Assembly (NCBI GenBank): GCA_032622095.1 | Contig: CP136064.1 | Coordinates: 2,777,280-2,841,279 of the forward strand | Direction of reading: 5' to 3' | Source: Siphonodentalium dalli | Taxonomy: Eukaryota; Mollusca; Scaphopoda; Gadilida; Siphonodentaliidae | Length of the DNA: 64,000 nucleotides | Shown: one piece after another, positions 24,403 through 35,860 of the stretch | Layout of the letters: the number at the start of each line of letters is the position of its first letter | How positions within the stretch are numbered: position 1 is the stretch's first letter | Made by a program: the position numbers and the translations under genes | The notes under the pieces: generated by a model | The model's input: only the letters and a program-made list of their open reading frames with translations | Database searches by the model: none | Told to the model about the DNA's origin: nothing

Positions 24403-24818
24403 GGCAAAGACGTTTGCACTGTCCAGCTCAGCTTTCTAGGAAGCTCATTGACTAGCGTTATAGACCTTTCCTTGCAGGCAGGGGACCACCCAGTCCGAGT
24501 GGATCCCAACCCCATGGCACCAGACACCCGATCAAAAGGGCCTGAAACCATGCTGCCAACTCTGCGCGCTTCGGTATATGCCGGATTTGTCCTATCAACA
24601 TTCAACAATAAAACAGGCAAAGACGTTTGCGCTGTCCAGCTCAGCTTTCGAGGAAGCTCATTGACTAGCCATCAGACCTTTCCTTGCAGGCAGGGACCAA
24701 CCCATATAAGGGGATCCCAACCACATGGCACCAGCCGCCCAATCATAAGGGCCTGAAACCATGCTGACAACTCTGCTCGCTTCGGTCTATGCTGGATTTG
24801 TCCTACCGCTATGCTTAA
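24403..24818 (+). repeat. 213-bp tandem duplication in element A
   Basis: Unit 24403-24615 is followed directly by 24616-24818. Shared words include GGCAAAGACGTTTGC, GTCCAGCTCAGCTTTC, GGAAGCTCATTGACTAGC, GGGCCTGAAACCATGCTG and GGATTTGTCCTA. Because 213 is a multiple of three, the duplication kept one frame open across both units and created the 273-codon ORF at 23935-24756. That ORF has no recognisable domain. Confidence 0.85.
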
Positions 24819-24849
24819 AGTAATTGACCACCAATAGCGTAGTGTCACC

Positions 24850-25165
24850 CCGTTAATATGGCGGTACTATACCGCGGTATCCTCCAATACCACGGTACTG
24901 ATAACGCTTGTTAACGCGAACAAGTATGTGTGAGTAAATGCCTCCCCTAAGGGGGTTCCATGGAGATCACCGCGGTATTCGACAAAATTAATGCGGTGCC
25001 CGCTAAGGGGCCACGGTGTCGTTGTCGCCCAGTGCCGTAACTCCACGCCATGACCGTCTCGATACCGCTACCGTTTATTGCCGGTATCACCGTGGTCATG
25101 ACCGGGGTATCACCCCGTTTTTCTGGTCGGTTGCTTTGAGAATGGCGGTATTTCCTTAAACATGC
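24850..25165. repeat. Cluster of ACCGCGGTAT-type palindromes
   Basis: Variants of the 10-bp palindrome ATACCGCGGTAT recur: ATACCGCGGTAT (24879), AATACCACGGTACT, CACCGCGGTATTC, GATACCGCTACC, GCCGGTATCACCGTGG, ATGGCGGTATTTCC. At least six occur within about 300 bp on both strands. This could be subterminal binding sites of a transposase, or a decayed short-unit array. A 15-bp piece (AAAGTAATTGACCAC, about 24815-24830) matches the ends of the palindromic MITEs at 42.9 and 43.3 kb. Confidence 0.6.
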
Positions 25166-25689
25166 CTTCAACAGGACCACTTAGGTCGGGGGAGCTCCTC
25201 TCTATCATGGCTCTTAAAATTCAATAAGTAACAACATTATAAAGGGATGTGTGTCCTTTACTAGGAGGATGATAATTTCATTTGTTTCCTTAATCAGCGA
25301 GCCATTTTGGAGGGGGTCTTCCCCTAGTTTGCTGCATGCCTCACACTAACATACCTATCACACACCTAGGTCGTTCTGCTGCATGTTTGGGGGGGAAAGT
25401 GACATGATGTTCTGGGCAGAGGCTCAGAACTGAATATTCCGTATGGTGACAATTTATCCGTGGTTATCATCTGATTACATTGTACATCATTTGAACTGAT
25501 TTCAGTTGTCAAAGAGCCAAAGGGCCTTCTGCAATGATCTCATTGCTGACTTATAGATCACCTTGATATATATTTTTATATCATTTTTATATATTTATAT
25601 ACGCGTAAGATTTGTATCACAGGATTTCTGTCGGATATCTTGTGATGCATAGGTACCTCAGAGACATGTGATCAGTAGAAGAAAAACAA

Positions 25690-26060
25690 GGAAGCTGTTC
25701 TAAGAACGACAGGGGGCATGACCACCTTGCAAGATGCGGTGGTGGGGGCTCCCTCTGTTCAGATGGCTTGACTCCATTATCGTTGTACAACCTGTTTGGC
25801 CTAATGGGTTCTCAACTCAATCCCTGTGCCACAAATTTGGCATCAGGTTCTCTGGCTTTTTCTTTGGCGAATAGCAGTTAGTTAACTTTGGTTGTCTCGC
25901 CATCGTCGGAGTGGGCCTCCGTCTGTGCAGGTCGTTCTGTCGCTAAGGCGGAGAGTGAGTTAGTCTCCTTCCTTCATGATCCTGCATCATGGGACCTTGA
26001 CGGGTGGGACCTTAGAACAGACAGCTGAAGAAGACGACACAGAGAAGAACGAAGAGTTTC
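25690..26060 (+). repeat. Divergent second copy of the 23.7-24.0 kb region
   Basis: TTTGGC.TAATGGGTTCT, CAAATTTGGCATCAGGTTCTC and CATCGTCGGAGTGGGCCTCC ... TGCAGGTCGTTC.G.CGCTA parallel 23760-23960 in order and orientation (about 60-65% similar). This indicates a duplicated gene-like block within element A. Both copies carry stops. Confidence 0.5.
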
Positions 26061-26377
26061 TTCTTCCGTTATACTTGCTCGGTTCGCTCGCAACTATGCA
26101 TTGGATGGCACCTCATGGGATGTTTGTTTCAAAACAAGGGGGGCGGTACACATTTGAGCAATATAGCACTCTAACTATATGAGTTATTTCACGTAAATAA
26201 TCCTAACAGATTCATTAAAGTGTTCATATATGGTACAATCTGTTTTAGAAGAGTACCTTTACTCAAAATTTGGCTATTAACTTTATTGCTCGTGCCTCCT
26301 CCTGGTCTTGCATTCTAATCCATATAGTTCAGTGTGAGGGCTTCCTTTGGCGGAAATATTATATTTTTAAAAATATA

Positions 26378-26690
26378 ATATATATTTCCTTAAAGAAAGC
26401 CTGAACACTGAACTATCATAGGGCCCTCCCATGGCGGTGCCATTCCCAACCCCGCGACTCGCCAATCTTCTAATTGAGTTGAAAATAAACTGGCTAATTC
26501 AATCTGTACAGTGAATTATATTGGGACTGCGCATGCGTGACTGATTCCGAGGCAAGCCATTGAAGAGTGAAGACCGTGAGTGACCGTAGGCGACCACCAA
26601 AAAGTTAACCCCTTTTCTGCTATGGTTTACAAACGCAGGACATCTATCCATATAGTTCAGTGTTCAGGCTTTCTTTAAGGAAATATATAT
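26378..26690. mobile_element. Short element B, relative of element A
   Basis: The ends ATATATATTTCCTTAAAG(AAAGCC) and GAACACTGAACTAT are inverted at both sides (26378 and 26690). It is flanked by the 17-bp AT palindrome TATATTTTTAAAAATAT at 26360-26376 and 26691-26707. The interior reversed matches 22158-22315 in element A (GCGCATGCGTGACTGATTCC, GAGTGACCGTAGGCGACC). It therefore looks like an internally deleted, non-autonomous family member inserted beside the right end of A. Confidence 0.7.
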
Positions 26691-26699
26691 TATATTTTT

Positions 26700-27860
26700 A
26701 AAAATATCATATTTCCTCCTCTGAAGTCCGCCTGAGGGACATTTACACATGTTTGTCGCCCAGACATGAATATAATTTATGAAATCACGTTCAACTGAAT
26801 CATTGATGGGTTATGACGTGATTGGGGTGGTGGGGGGACTTGGGGAGGGGGTGATTAATTGGTGTCTATCCCCAACTTGGGTCAAAATGTTCAACAGTTA
26901 CAAATTTCTTATCTTATAATAGATTTGTTTGAAATTTAACACCAACAATATGTTGAAATTGTTCTCTTAGTTTGATTTGACAACAATTTAATAGTGGGGA
27001 ATTTGTCATTTTTAGACCAACATTTGCATACTTTTCTATACTTTAAACATGTAATCAACCATATTTGACATATACAAATGGACACCTCTTCTTTAGAGTT
27101 GATCCAAAACTCATGATGGGTGGACAGGAAGTAGGGAGCAGGTGTGATCTAGTTTTCTATATCACATTTACCCCCCCCCCCCCCCCCCCATTGGCAAGAA
27201 ACTGGTTTTAATGGACAAAGAATCTAATTCCATTTTAATTAATATGCTTTGTATTAAATAATGTATGCTCTTTTGAAAAAGTAATCATCTCTCTCTCTCT
27301 CTCTCCATCTGTTGGGAACATTTCCAATCTTGTGGGGGTGGGGCGAGTCCCGATAAAAAAGTCATATTGCACACTTGGGAGTCCAATATGACATTCGGGA
27401 GTCCAATATTACTTTTGCCAGGTTGGAAACTTCCAACACTTGGGAATCTTGAAGCCAGTCTAGATGATTTTTCAGGTTCAGATGTCCACATTTTCTCACT
27501 GCATGGGCCCATGTATCCTGAGTTTCTCCCTCGGTTTGCATGGTGGCCAATCAAAGGCTACTGATCAATTCACTTCAGAATCGCATACAACCTAGAGCTA
27601 TAATGTGTCAGGCAGTTGGGAAAAACCAAAGCCCAGGCCTTGCGCACGAGTTTGGTCTGTTTCAAGGGGATCAGGTGCGGTTGGAAATTCCAAGGTGGAC
27701 GCCCCAACATTTGAAACCCTCCAGCCCACGTCCCTGCTCACTTGACACGTTATCAGCGAGGAATAATATTGTGCCTTATAATAGCCAGGTTCTGACACCC
27801 ATAACACTGATTTCTAATGATTCATTTGTATGAATGTTTAGCTAATAATTCAAACAATCT
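26700..27860. other. Stretch without recognised gene; poly-C and (CT)n
   Basis: It contains a 19-C run at 27171-27189 and a (CT)n tract at about 27289-27305. The plus and minus frames around 27285-27830 overlap each other and lack recognisable domains. Nothing else is seen. Confidence 0.5.
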
Positions 27861-28155
27861 GTTATACTGCATGTTGACCTTAAGAGCTAAGCATTCCTAC
27901 AAATAAATCAATAGGATTAAAGTCGCTGCTCATTACAGCACATTTAGTCACCAAAGGATTAACATCCATATAATAATATTTGTAACTGCATTATTCTTTT
28001 CTCTTTTTTATATGTTACTGCTTGTTGAACTTAAGAGCTAAGCATTCCTACAAATTTATCAATAGGATTCATGTCAATTCTCATTACAGCACATTTAGTA
28101 ACCAAAGGTTTAACATCCATATAATAATATTTGTAACTGTAGGATTCTTTGCTTT
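27860..28155 (+). repeat. Two-copy ~150-bp tandem repeat
   Basis: TTAAGAGCTAAGCATTCC, CATTACAGCACATTTAGT and TAACATCCATATAATAATAT each occur twice at ~151-bp spacing (from 27860 and 28013). Similarity is about 90%. Confidence 0.85.
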
Positions 28156-28580
28156 GTTATATCTTCTATTAAAAAATCATAGATCTCTAGTCAATCTAAA
28201 ATATGATTGAGTGAACGGTTATCGTGCTTGTATATGCTTTAATAGCTGCATATTCTAGAATTAACCTAGATAATCAGCATCCAGCAAGCGGATGCCCGAC
28301 ATAAACTTCATAAACTGCGTAATCAGAACATTGTATAGGTGTCGACGAACTTTTAACGTCCGATTTTTGGCTTTTTGTTGAGTAAAATACGTCTACGAAA
28401 ATAGACAACACTAGCCGATGTGCCCCCTCTTCATCCGGGCTATTTAGGAATTTATTTGTGATAGCCTCTCCCTGGACAAACTATTGTTCGATCGGCCCGG
28501 AAACATGCCTATATGAGCGAATATGGTCAAGGTCAATGACACGATCGCACGTGAAATTGGACCCACCCATATTGTTCCCG

Positions 28581-28632
28581 AGTAGTAATATTAGGTCAGA
28601 TATGTTCCCATATCTGACCTAATATTACTACT
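28581..28632. repeat. Perfect 24-bp stem hairpin with 4-nt loop
   Basis: Positions 28581-28604 and 28609-28632 are exact reverse complements separated by TTCC. The arm begins AGTAGTAATATTAGGTCAG. Such a perfect, tightly closed hairpin is unusual in otherwise diverged DNA. It may be the core of a small MITE, an siRNA/miRNA-like foldback or a recent snapback duplication. Confidence 0.9.
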
Positions 28633-29227
28633 TTCCTGGGATCAAAGTAGGCCTACATTATACCAAATTTGAATCGGATCGGTCGACAGATAACTCTATA
28701 TATCCCGTCTAAGCTCACGCTTTCCGAAGTCCAGCGCTATGAAATTTCACTATTGTTAACCGGCTATTGAGGGTATTGACTCATGGAAATGTTTGGCCTG
28801 CAAAACGCGTTATTGTTCAAACTAGCTGGCGAGGTTATTGAATAAGCATAGAAAGGCAGTGTAATTCATCGAAATTAATGACAAATGGTGCAAATTTTAA
28901 CTTAATGCATAGTTTGTTGTGTTTATCTTTGTATACTTTCACAAAATTGGCAGTTTGAACCATGTACCATGGCAGATATTAGCCATAGTTTTACCCGTAT
29001 AGAACGATTAAATTGGGAGAGAACCGACTCGATCAGGAGAGAACCCAAGCAATTATCAAAATTTGTGGTTTTTGTCGTTGTGACTCGCACAATGAACGTT
29101 TCGTTATTAACACGCTCATTGGTGCCACAGATTGTGATGGGATTGAAAATAACTAATCGAATTATCACCTAGATGCCTCAAAATTGCGTTTTAACTGTCA
29201 AAAAGTCGTGAAAATGTATAATTTCGA

Positions 29228-29330
29228 TTATCAGGAACCGTCACAAATCAGTCAAGAACCATCACAAACCGGCGATAGAACGATTTCCGATGTAACAGTT
29301 CCTATACACAGTGATAAATACCTCAGCTAT
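29228..29330 (+). repeat. Dispersed repeat, inverted relative to 21255-21390
   Basis: ATCAGGAACCGTCACAAATC, AAGAACCATCACAAACCGG and TTCCGATGTAACAGTTCC match the minus strand at 21255-21390. Possibly ends of a larger family; see that entry. Confidence 0.7.
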
Positions 29331-29443
29331 TTTTTTACGAACATTAAATATAACAAAAGGACTCATTGATAACATACAACATTGAACATGATGTTTGGTC
29401 CCCAAACAAAATCTGCCATTTGTATTCATCCAAATTCTGAAAT

Positions 29444-29833
29444 TTATATCAACCGAAAATAATATTGTGTTTTCTTAACATCAAACAATGTAAACACTTC
29501 ACTTTTTATGTTTACGTCATGCCCACTGCTCGGTTTAGTTTGTAGCGACAACGTAATTATTTTGACAGGAATTTTAGGGAACATAAAAAAACTTTTAGAA
29601 TAAGATCCACTTAGATACATTTCTGGGGGTATCGCAGTTCTTGGAATGTTAGAGGATACACGATTTCCAATATCTGTAAAATATCTATTAAACTCATTGG
29701 AAATTTCTTCAGCATCAATTACATTAACCCCATTTATGGAAACAATGCTTGGCATCGACTGTGTCTTATTTCGATTGAGAATTGAATTTATTATTTTCCA
29801 TGATTTTTTTATATTATATTTATGTTTACCCAT
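29444..29833 (-). pseudogene. Fragment of a LINE (non-LTR retrotransposon) ORF2
   Basis: The minus frame of 129 codons shows the region that joins endonuclease to reverse transcriptase in LINE ORF2 proteins: KKSWKIINSILNRNK, then INGVNVIDAEEISNEFNRYF and TDIGNRVSSNIP, then a SFF..P motif and KPSSGHD. 'W..IN..L', 'FN.FF..IG' and 'SSGHD' are typical of Jockey/CR1/I-like LINEs. The catalytic YADD is absent because the fragment stops about 30 residues after the SSGHD motif. It is 5'- and 3'-truncated, and its 5' edge (29833) abuts a separate dispersed repeat starting at about 29835. Confidence 0.8.
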
Positions 29834-29834
29834 A

Positions 29835-30185
29835 CCATAGTATGGTAAACATAGTGTCGTTGTCCGGATTGACCACTCGTAGTTAGTTCGCCGTCCGTCC
29901 GTCTGTCTGTAGACACTTTACACATGATGCGATAACTGAAATATTTTCTATCTGATCGGAACCAAATATGAATTTCTCCAAAAAAATTATCTGACCGTAA
30001 CCAAATTTGGTATGTGAGTTGCTCAGCCCAAAATACGTATCGGGTTCGAATATGGGTTTGATCCATTATTTTTTAATGGAGTTATGGCCCTTTGGCATTG
30101 AATTCATGAATGCTTCGATAAGTCAACAATTTTTCAACTGGTTTGATCTGGTACTTTTTATTGGAGTTATGCACACCTCTTGTTA
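29835..30185 (+). mobile_element. Dispersed repeat with GTCCGTCC and a CACACCTCTTGTTA end
   Basis: It begins near ACCATAGTATGGTAAACATAG, carries CGTCCGTCCGTCTGTCTG (about 29893), GGAACCAAATATGAA and GGAGTTATGGCCCTTTGGC, and ends TGCACACCTCTTGTTA. The end is shared with the element at 20177-20915. Same mollusc-type family by resemblance. Confidence 0.55.
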
Positions 30186-30189
30186 AATA

Positions 30190-32880
30190 TGTTATTATAA
30201 CTTGGTTGTGGTATTTTATGATTATTTTCCCTTAGTTTGTCATGAAAGATCATTAAATTTGATGATATTGCAACACCTTTTAAATGGAATGATTAGGCTA
30301 TTAGTACTGACAAAATCCCTCGTGTTACTTAGTTTGGCCAACATTAGAAACAAAAAAACTTGTATTGATGTTTCAAATTGTTGATGTTTTGGTTTTTCAA
30401 TTTCAATACGAGATCGATACCGCTGATTCAGATATTTTTGAATCGGTGTTACTTTGGTGCAATCATGTTGTTTGCATCTATATAATACATGCCAAATGAC
30501 CTGAACTCACAAAATTTGAAGCACAAGGTTGCTGAGTTAGCCAACATAGGTAATTTTGAATGTATGCCATTCAGAATAGACGTGCATTCTGCAAATATTT
30601 ACTTCGATCGCAACCCATGGCAGTGATTAATCGCCGCATATTGGTATTTTATGTAAATTGTCCACAATCGTGATTGATAGATGCGGAACTCAATTGATAC
30701 CTTATGTTTAGAACTTCTGATATCCAGAACAATCGGTCAGTTATGTTCCTAAATGGACGTCATCGTGTGCGACCAGTTATGTGCGACACTGCCGGCAGAA
30801 TTCCTATAAATTTAATACTTTAAGTGTCTGTTTCCCATTAGACCAAGTTGAATCTTGTTGATAACATTTAACACTTGTGATATGTGCCTGTTTTCTGGTA
30901 CCCCCTCCATAAAGACAACTACTGTGAATATGTGATGTACATGTAGATGTTTGATCTATTGTGCGGTGAACTGCTTAACAGATAACTACAATTGGTATCG
31001 GACTGCAACAATTATATAGCTGAACCCATATCAACTTGTGTCAAATCTTTATTATCTTTATTAAATAATGTAGACAAGTGACTTCCATTCCACGGGGTTT
31101 GCGATATGTTGATTGAACTGTCTTTAAGTGTCTTACTGTCACTTCTTGCGATGTTCACCATGACACAGCAATATCCCAAATCATTCATGAGACTGAGAGT
31201 GAATTGCCAAGTCACAGTTTTCCGAGAAAAAAAAAAACACATGTTCCAATGGATGTTTAAGGAGATTAACATTGTTATATAGAATCTAGTGAATTTTGCA
31301 GTTTTTTCTCATGAGACACGAATCGATGCAAAATCTCTGATTTGCAGATCCCTACGGACTTTATTCCTCATTTTGTTTCAATCACCATATTTCCACAATA
31401 AACGATAAACTTATACTGTTTTCCTGATAATCTCTGGGGTTCAACGATTCCTGCAATTTTGGATGTTGACTCTTTTTGTTTATCAGACTCCGACTATTCG
31501 ATTTAAACAAAAATTGCGTTGCTTTTTAGCGGAAAAAGGAATTTAAGTATTGACAGAAAGGTGGGTGGGTGTAATGGGTGCGTGATAAGTTCATTGTTTG
31601 TCACATACCACAATAATCGCCATATTTTGGTTGCTAGGCCTGAAACTCTGTTGTCAAGAAATTACTTGAACTTGTTTCCGATTTCATGGTTCAGATCAGG
31701 ATCTAACAGCTATTTATGTTCCAACCTTTAACTTGATTGATATATTTTATTCGCCTTGTTTTTCGCTCTCACTTAGATTGGCTATGATTATATGAGCCAA
31801 GATGTGTAGAAATATGTAAAGAAGTGACCTTTTGAAATATATTGTCAAATTAGATGTATTTATTTTAGGGAACAGTCAAAAGTCCAATAAGGAAAAAATC
31901 TAAGATATATAATCAATTATAATATAATTATTCACATGTTTGTTTGTCCCCTAATAAATGGGGGCCAGCTATCTAGAGAGTTCTAAAGGATTCTAACAAG
32001 ACGTGGGAACATCTATACGGGTATTGTTTATAAAGTTGCCAAAGTAACTGTGTCAGTGTCAGAGTCAGGAATGGGATCGGGGATGAGTATCATATATAAG
32101 CAGATCGGACTTATATGTAGGCATCTTCGTGGTTCTGGGATTGTCGGAGTCAGGGATTGAAGTCGTCGTATATAGAGATTATGGTCGTGGTCAGGTTACA
32201 AATTTAATTTTAGTTCTAACCCACGATGAGCAGAAAAACAGGACCGATTGCTAAGCTTGGTCTGAGCTGAGCGACATCTGGATGTTCCATTCTGATCGTA
32301 ACATATCATCGTTCGATGAAAATATCAGTATAAATCAATTGAAATATATTATCGAGCCATGCATTCTGATATTATTTTTTATCATATGACTCAATCAATA
32401 TTTACGTTGGAAAGTATGTCATAAATCAATTTCATATGAACTACTAGTTCAGATCACCTTCCGATAATTTGATTGGTTTGTTGACAAAAAGTGTGTTTTG
32501 ATTGGCTGAATGGCAGCCGGGGCCGAGCTGTATCTCTAACTAAATGCAGGTAAAATTCGTGAGCGTCATTCAACGCGATGCCGAAATTCTCGCAATTATA
32601 ATCTTGAAATATATAGTTTTGGACATTGTTATACGATAAATAGAATATGTAATTCGTATTTATCTAATAAACATACGATATAATGAGAACAGAATAGCGC
32701 ACTATATCTCCGCATGCATATTATTTCTGCTTGTTCACCAGGTGTAATTGGGCTTCCGGTGCAATGAAGTGACGTCACATTAACCTTTTGCTGCCGATGT
32801 CATATAGCTATTTAGTGATTTGTGTGCGTTTTGGACATCATAATAAATTTATAGGTGTCATATGATAAATAGAATATGTA
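30190..32880. other. Stretch without recognised gene
   Basis: No coding sequence that I can support. A short word pair (GATAAATAGAATATGTAATTCG) occurs at about 32633 and again at about 32864, the second just before a hairpin. Repeated CGGAGTCAGG-like words lie near 32140 and 33047. Confidence 0.5.
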
Positions 32881-32884
32881 ATTC

Positions 32885-33004
32885 GTGTTTCTCTCATATG
32901 ATATTTATGAAACTCGTCACGAATTTTCAGTTTTCTCTCGCCGGAGGCTCAAGAAAACTGAAAATTCTTAGACTCGTTTCATAAATGTCATATGAGAGAA
33001 ACAC
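32885..33004. mobile_element. 120-bp foldback (MITE-like hairpin)
   Basis: GTGTTTCTCTCATATGA at the left pairs with TCATATGAGAGAAACAC at the right. The arms continue through TTTATGAAACGAG-like and GAATTTTCAGTTTTCT words to a loop near 32940. Each arm is about 50 bp with a few mismatches. Weaker symmetry extends outwards to about 32862 and 33028. No target duplication is certain. Confidence 0.75.
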
Positions 33005-33172
33005 TCATTTCATATCCTCTATATATAGACATCTCCATAATTTTGAGACAGTCGGAGTCAGGAGTGGGGAGTTGACACCGGGAAGGGCACTATATAACAA
33101 TCTATAAATAGTTATTTTAGAAATGTATGTGGGGATATCTAGATGGTTCAATTCAAAGGGATTTTCGTAACA

Positions 33173-33530
33173 GTTGTACTTGGATCTCAATGGAATTTGG
33201 TACGGATGTTCACTGCTATGAGGACATTCAATAGGGGGTTTCTATTGTTCTGTTCCTGTTCCGCTTTTCCATTCTAGAGTTATTCATCATTGTTTATCTG
33301 GAAATGTTGGCTGTTTGGTCCATCCGATGTCTGTTCAGCTCATAACTTGAACAGTAATGCTCGGATCTCAATGAAATTAGGTATGGATGTTCGCCACTAT
33401 GAGGATATTTAAGGCCACATTCAAATGTTTGTTTTGGTTTTTTGTTCTATAGTTATTCATCTTTGTTTATATGAAAATGCTGATTTCTGGGTCCATATGT
33501 CTGAGTATAGCCATCATAAGTTGTTGTATG
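33173..33530 (+). repeat. Two-copy ~180-bp tandem repeat
   Basis: GGATCTCAATG.AATT.GGTA.GGATGTTC and GAGTTATTCATC.TTGTTTAT occur in order at about 33181 and 33363. The unit resembles the array units at 37-38 kb and 47-48 kb in style but not in sequence. Confidence 0.7.
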
Positions 33531-33549
33531 TAACATGCATATATATTAT

Positions 33550-35860
33550 AATGAATTACATATACGCCTACATCATTCTGTAGAATATGTGTGTGTGTGT
33601 GTGTGTTGTACTCATTATGGGAACTTACCACATCGTCCATATATTATATAATACTTTCAGATTATACCTACAGAGTAGGTATTGCTGGTTTTATATGCTC
33701 AGCTTGGTTAATTCGAATGTTGCTATTTGATTTGTATCTGAACTCTAATGATAGTACTATATTCCATTCATGTCATTAACTTTTGTGAGATAGAGCCAGA
33801 GCCCATCGAACATTAGAGTCGGAGCCAATATAACACTTGATTTGGAAATTTATTTTATAAAGCCAATGCCTATTAAAGATCTTTTGTCTCCATCATGGGT
33901 CCGAAAAGTCATATATAGTACCGTACTTCACTTTATTTAGCACATCAGAAGTTAAATTTTCACACAAAACATTAATGCCTGAAACTGGAAGTTTGATATT
34001 TTTTCACAAATACTTCACTGATGACTGCATCGATTAGGTACAATAATTACACCAATGTTTGTTAACTGTCAAATGAATGTGAGATGGTTTGTGACAAATT
34101 TATTTCACAAAGAAATAACGTCATCACTATATAGAGAAAATAACTCTTAATACTACACATTTTGGCTAAATTCTAGTCGTTTTCGTACAAAATCGCCATT
34201 GAAATCGCGTCAGAACGTGTTAGAGTCTGAATGAAAATCATGTTAGATCCAAAACTGCAGGAATCGTTTGAACCCCAGTGCAAGGGTGTAATTTTGGGTA
34301 TGGCTGGACGGTTTTGGCCGTACCAATATTTTGCTAGCAAAGGTGAATGATATACTTCTAACATGCAGGACCAGGGCACGATCATGGCCCAACGCATTTC
34401 CGATTTCAGCTCCAATGTTAACAATCCTGCCATTGCCGGTATGCCCAATTAACTTATTAAGAGTAGGCCATTGGAACAACGAATTGATCATAATCATCAT
34501 TTGAGTAGTTATGATAAGTTGCATAATATTCTGTGCATACATGTATGCATATGCATGGTTTAGATCTGGCGTTATATATAAACACACCTACCGATGGCCC
34601 TTTCAGTCATAACACAAACTCCTTTCCAATATATAGGGCTGTATAGGCCTATTCCTAATTTATGCTCCAGGGAGAAGCACTGCCAGGAAAGTGCACTCAC
34701 CGAATGTGCACGTGGTATTGACTTGTGGATTTTGCTAATCTTAGTTGTTACGATACATGTATCGCCAACCTAAGGCATGTGACTACCATGTATCAAATTC
34801 AGTCATTCAGGTATAGGCTATAGCATTTGTTCAACCAGCTTGCATGCTGCATCAACTGCAATGTACATGAAATTTGGTGGGGAATTTTGAATGAGCAAAT
34901 TTCTCATTAACGTCAGAAGTGATACCCGATTGCATATTCTCCACCTTCCACACTACACCCCAGGTGCTGTCACCCAATGCCGAGATGGTGGATATACATG
35001 TACTTGTCAGACATTCTCGCACACTGCTGAAGTTGGACAACATATTTCCGGTAAAAGAGCCTGGTTATTGATCATGACATTTGATCTTTGAAGTTAAATG
35101 TTCCGAGATCCAAACCTGCACATTGTCACAGTTTCACAACCGATATCAGAATAGAGTTATTGTAAAATTGAACCAACACAATAAACCAACAAAGACAAGC
35201 AGTAACTAAGTCGATTATTCATTCATTTGCACATGCATATATTTAGACAAAAGTTTGTTATTCAAACTTAATCTTTCTTCTGTGATGTGTGGCTTGATGG
35301 TAATGGCCAGCCGAGAGACTGGTGCTCAAATAAATTTAACTAGCTGTTCAATTCACAATTTTCCAACATCATGATCAACTGCAAATTGGGGTGGGGTAAA
35401 AAAAAAGTCTGGAGACCTGTGTTTAGAGTTCAATTATTATATTTAGAGTATTGCATGTCAAAATTACTGGTTTAGACAGCTGGTTTAGAAACGATTTTAT
35501 TATACTTCTTATCTGCGCCGTCAAACTACCAGGTATCATGCAAAATTTCTATATTGGAATGGCCATTTTTTGAATGCAGGTGTGTTTGGAAACACAATCA
35601 TTGAAGCTTTCCGCCAATTTCAATATGCGTGATGGCAACCAATTTTCATTGTTTCTATGACAAACATTTTGCAGTTAATGAATCATATATCTTTATTTTA
35701 GCACACAAGATTCATAAAATTTATTACTATCAGAATATAAATAACAGAAAAACAAAATAATTTCAAATTTGAAAAAGTTCATATTTAATATAAGATGGCA
35801 TATATAGTACAAAACGTGCGAGGCTGTGAGCAGTATTCTTGAACATACCCATATCAAAGT
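33550..35860. other. Stretch without recognised gene
   Basis: A (TG)n tract lies at about 33590-33605. Overlapping minus frames at 34173-34587 (one with GRIVNIG) and opposed frames at 34852-35091 have protein-like pieces, but no domain or splice structure that I can defend. Confidence 0.4.

Larger units (their letters stand above)
22116..26359. mobile_element. 4.2-kb element A with perfect 42-bp terminal inverted repeats
   Basis: Positions 22116-22157 and 26318-26359 are exact reverse complements (ends ATATTTCCGCCAAAGGAAGC; inner part CACTGAACTATATGGAT). The interior is clearly GC-richer than the surroundings and holds broken Pro/Ser-rich reading frames, a 213-bp tandem duplication and a cluster of CCGCGGTAT-type palindromes. 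No target duplication could be defined. Directly inside the left TIR, 22158-22315 is homologous, in reverse, to the short element at 26378-26690, so the two belong to one family. The superfamily is not identified. Confidence 0.75.

Noticed and set aside
23935-24756. 273-codon ORF, longest in the window
   Set aside because: Composition is not protein-like as a whole; it spans a 213-bp tandem duplication and overlaps frames with better composition. No domain was seen, so it is reported only as a repeat.
27285-27833. Overlapping ORFs on both strands
   Set aside because: All frames open at similar length with no domain; (CT)n and GC shift explain it.
34173-34587. Minus frames with GRIVNIG, briefly considered a dehydrogenase fragment
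   Set aside because: Only one short word fits; no TGxxxGxG or YxxxK motif and no exon borders.
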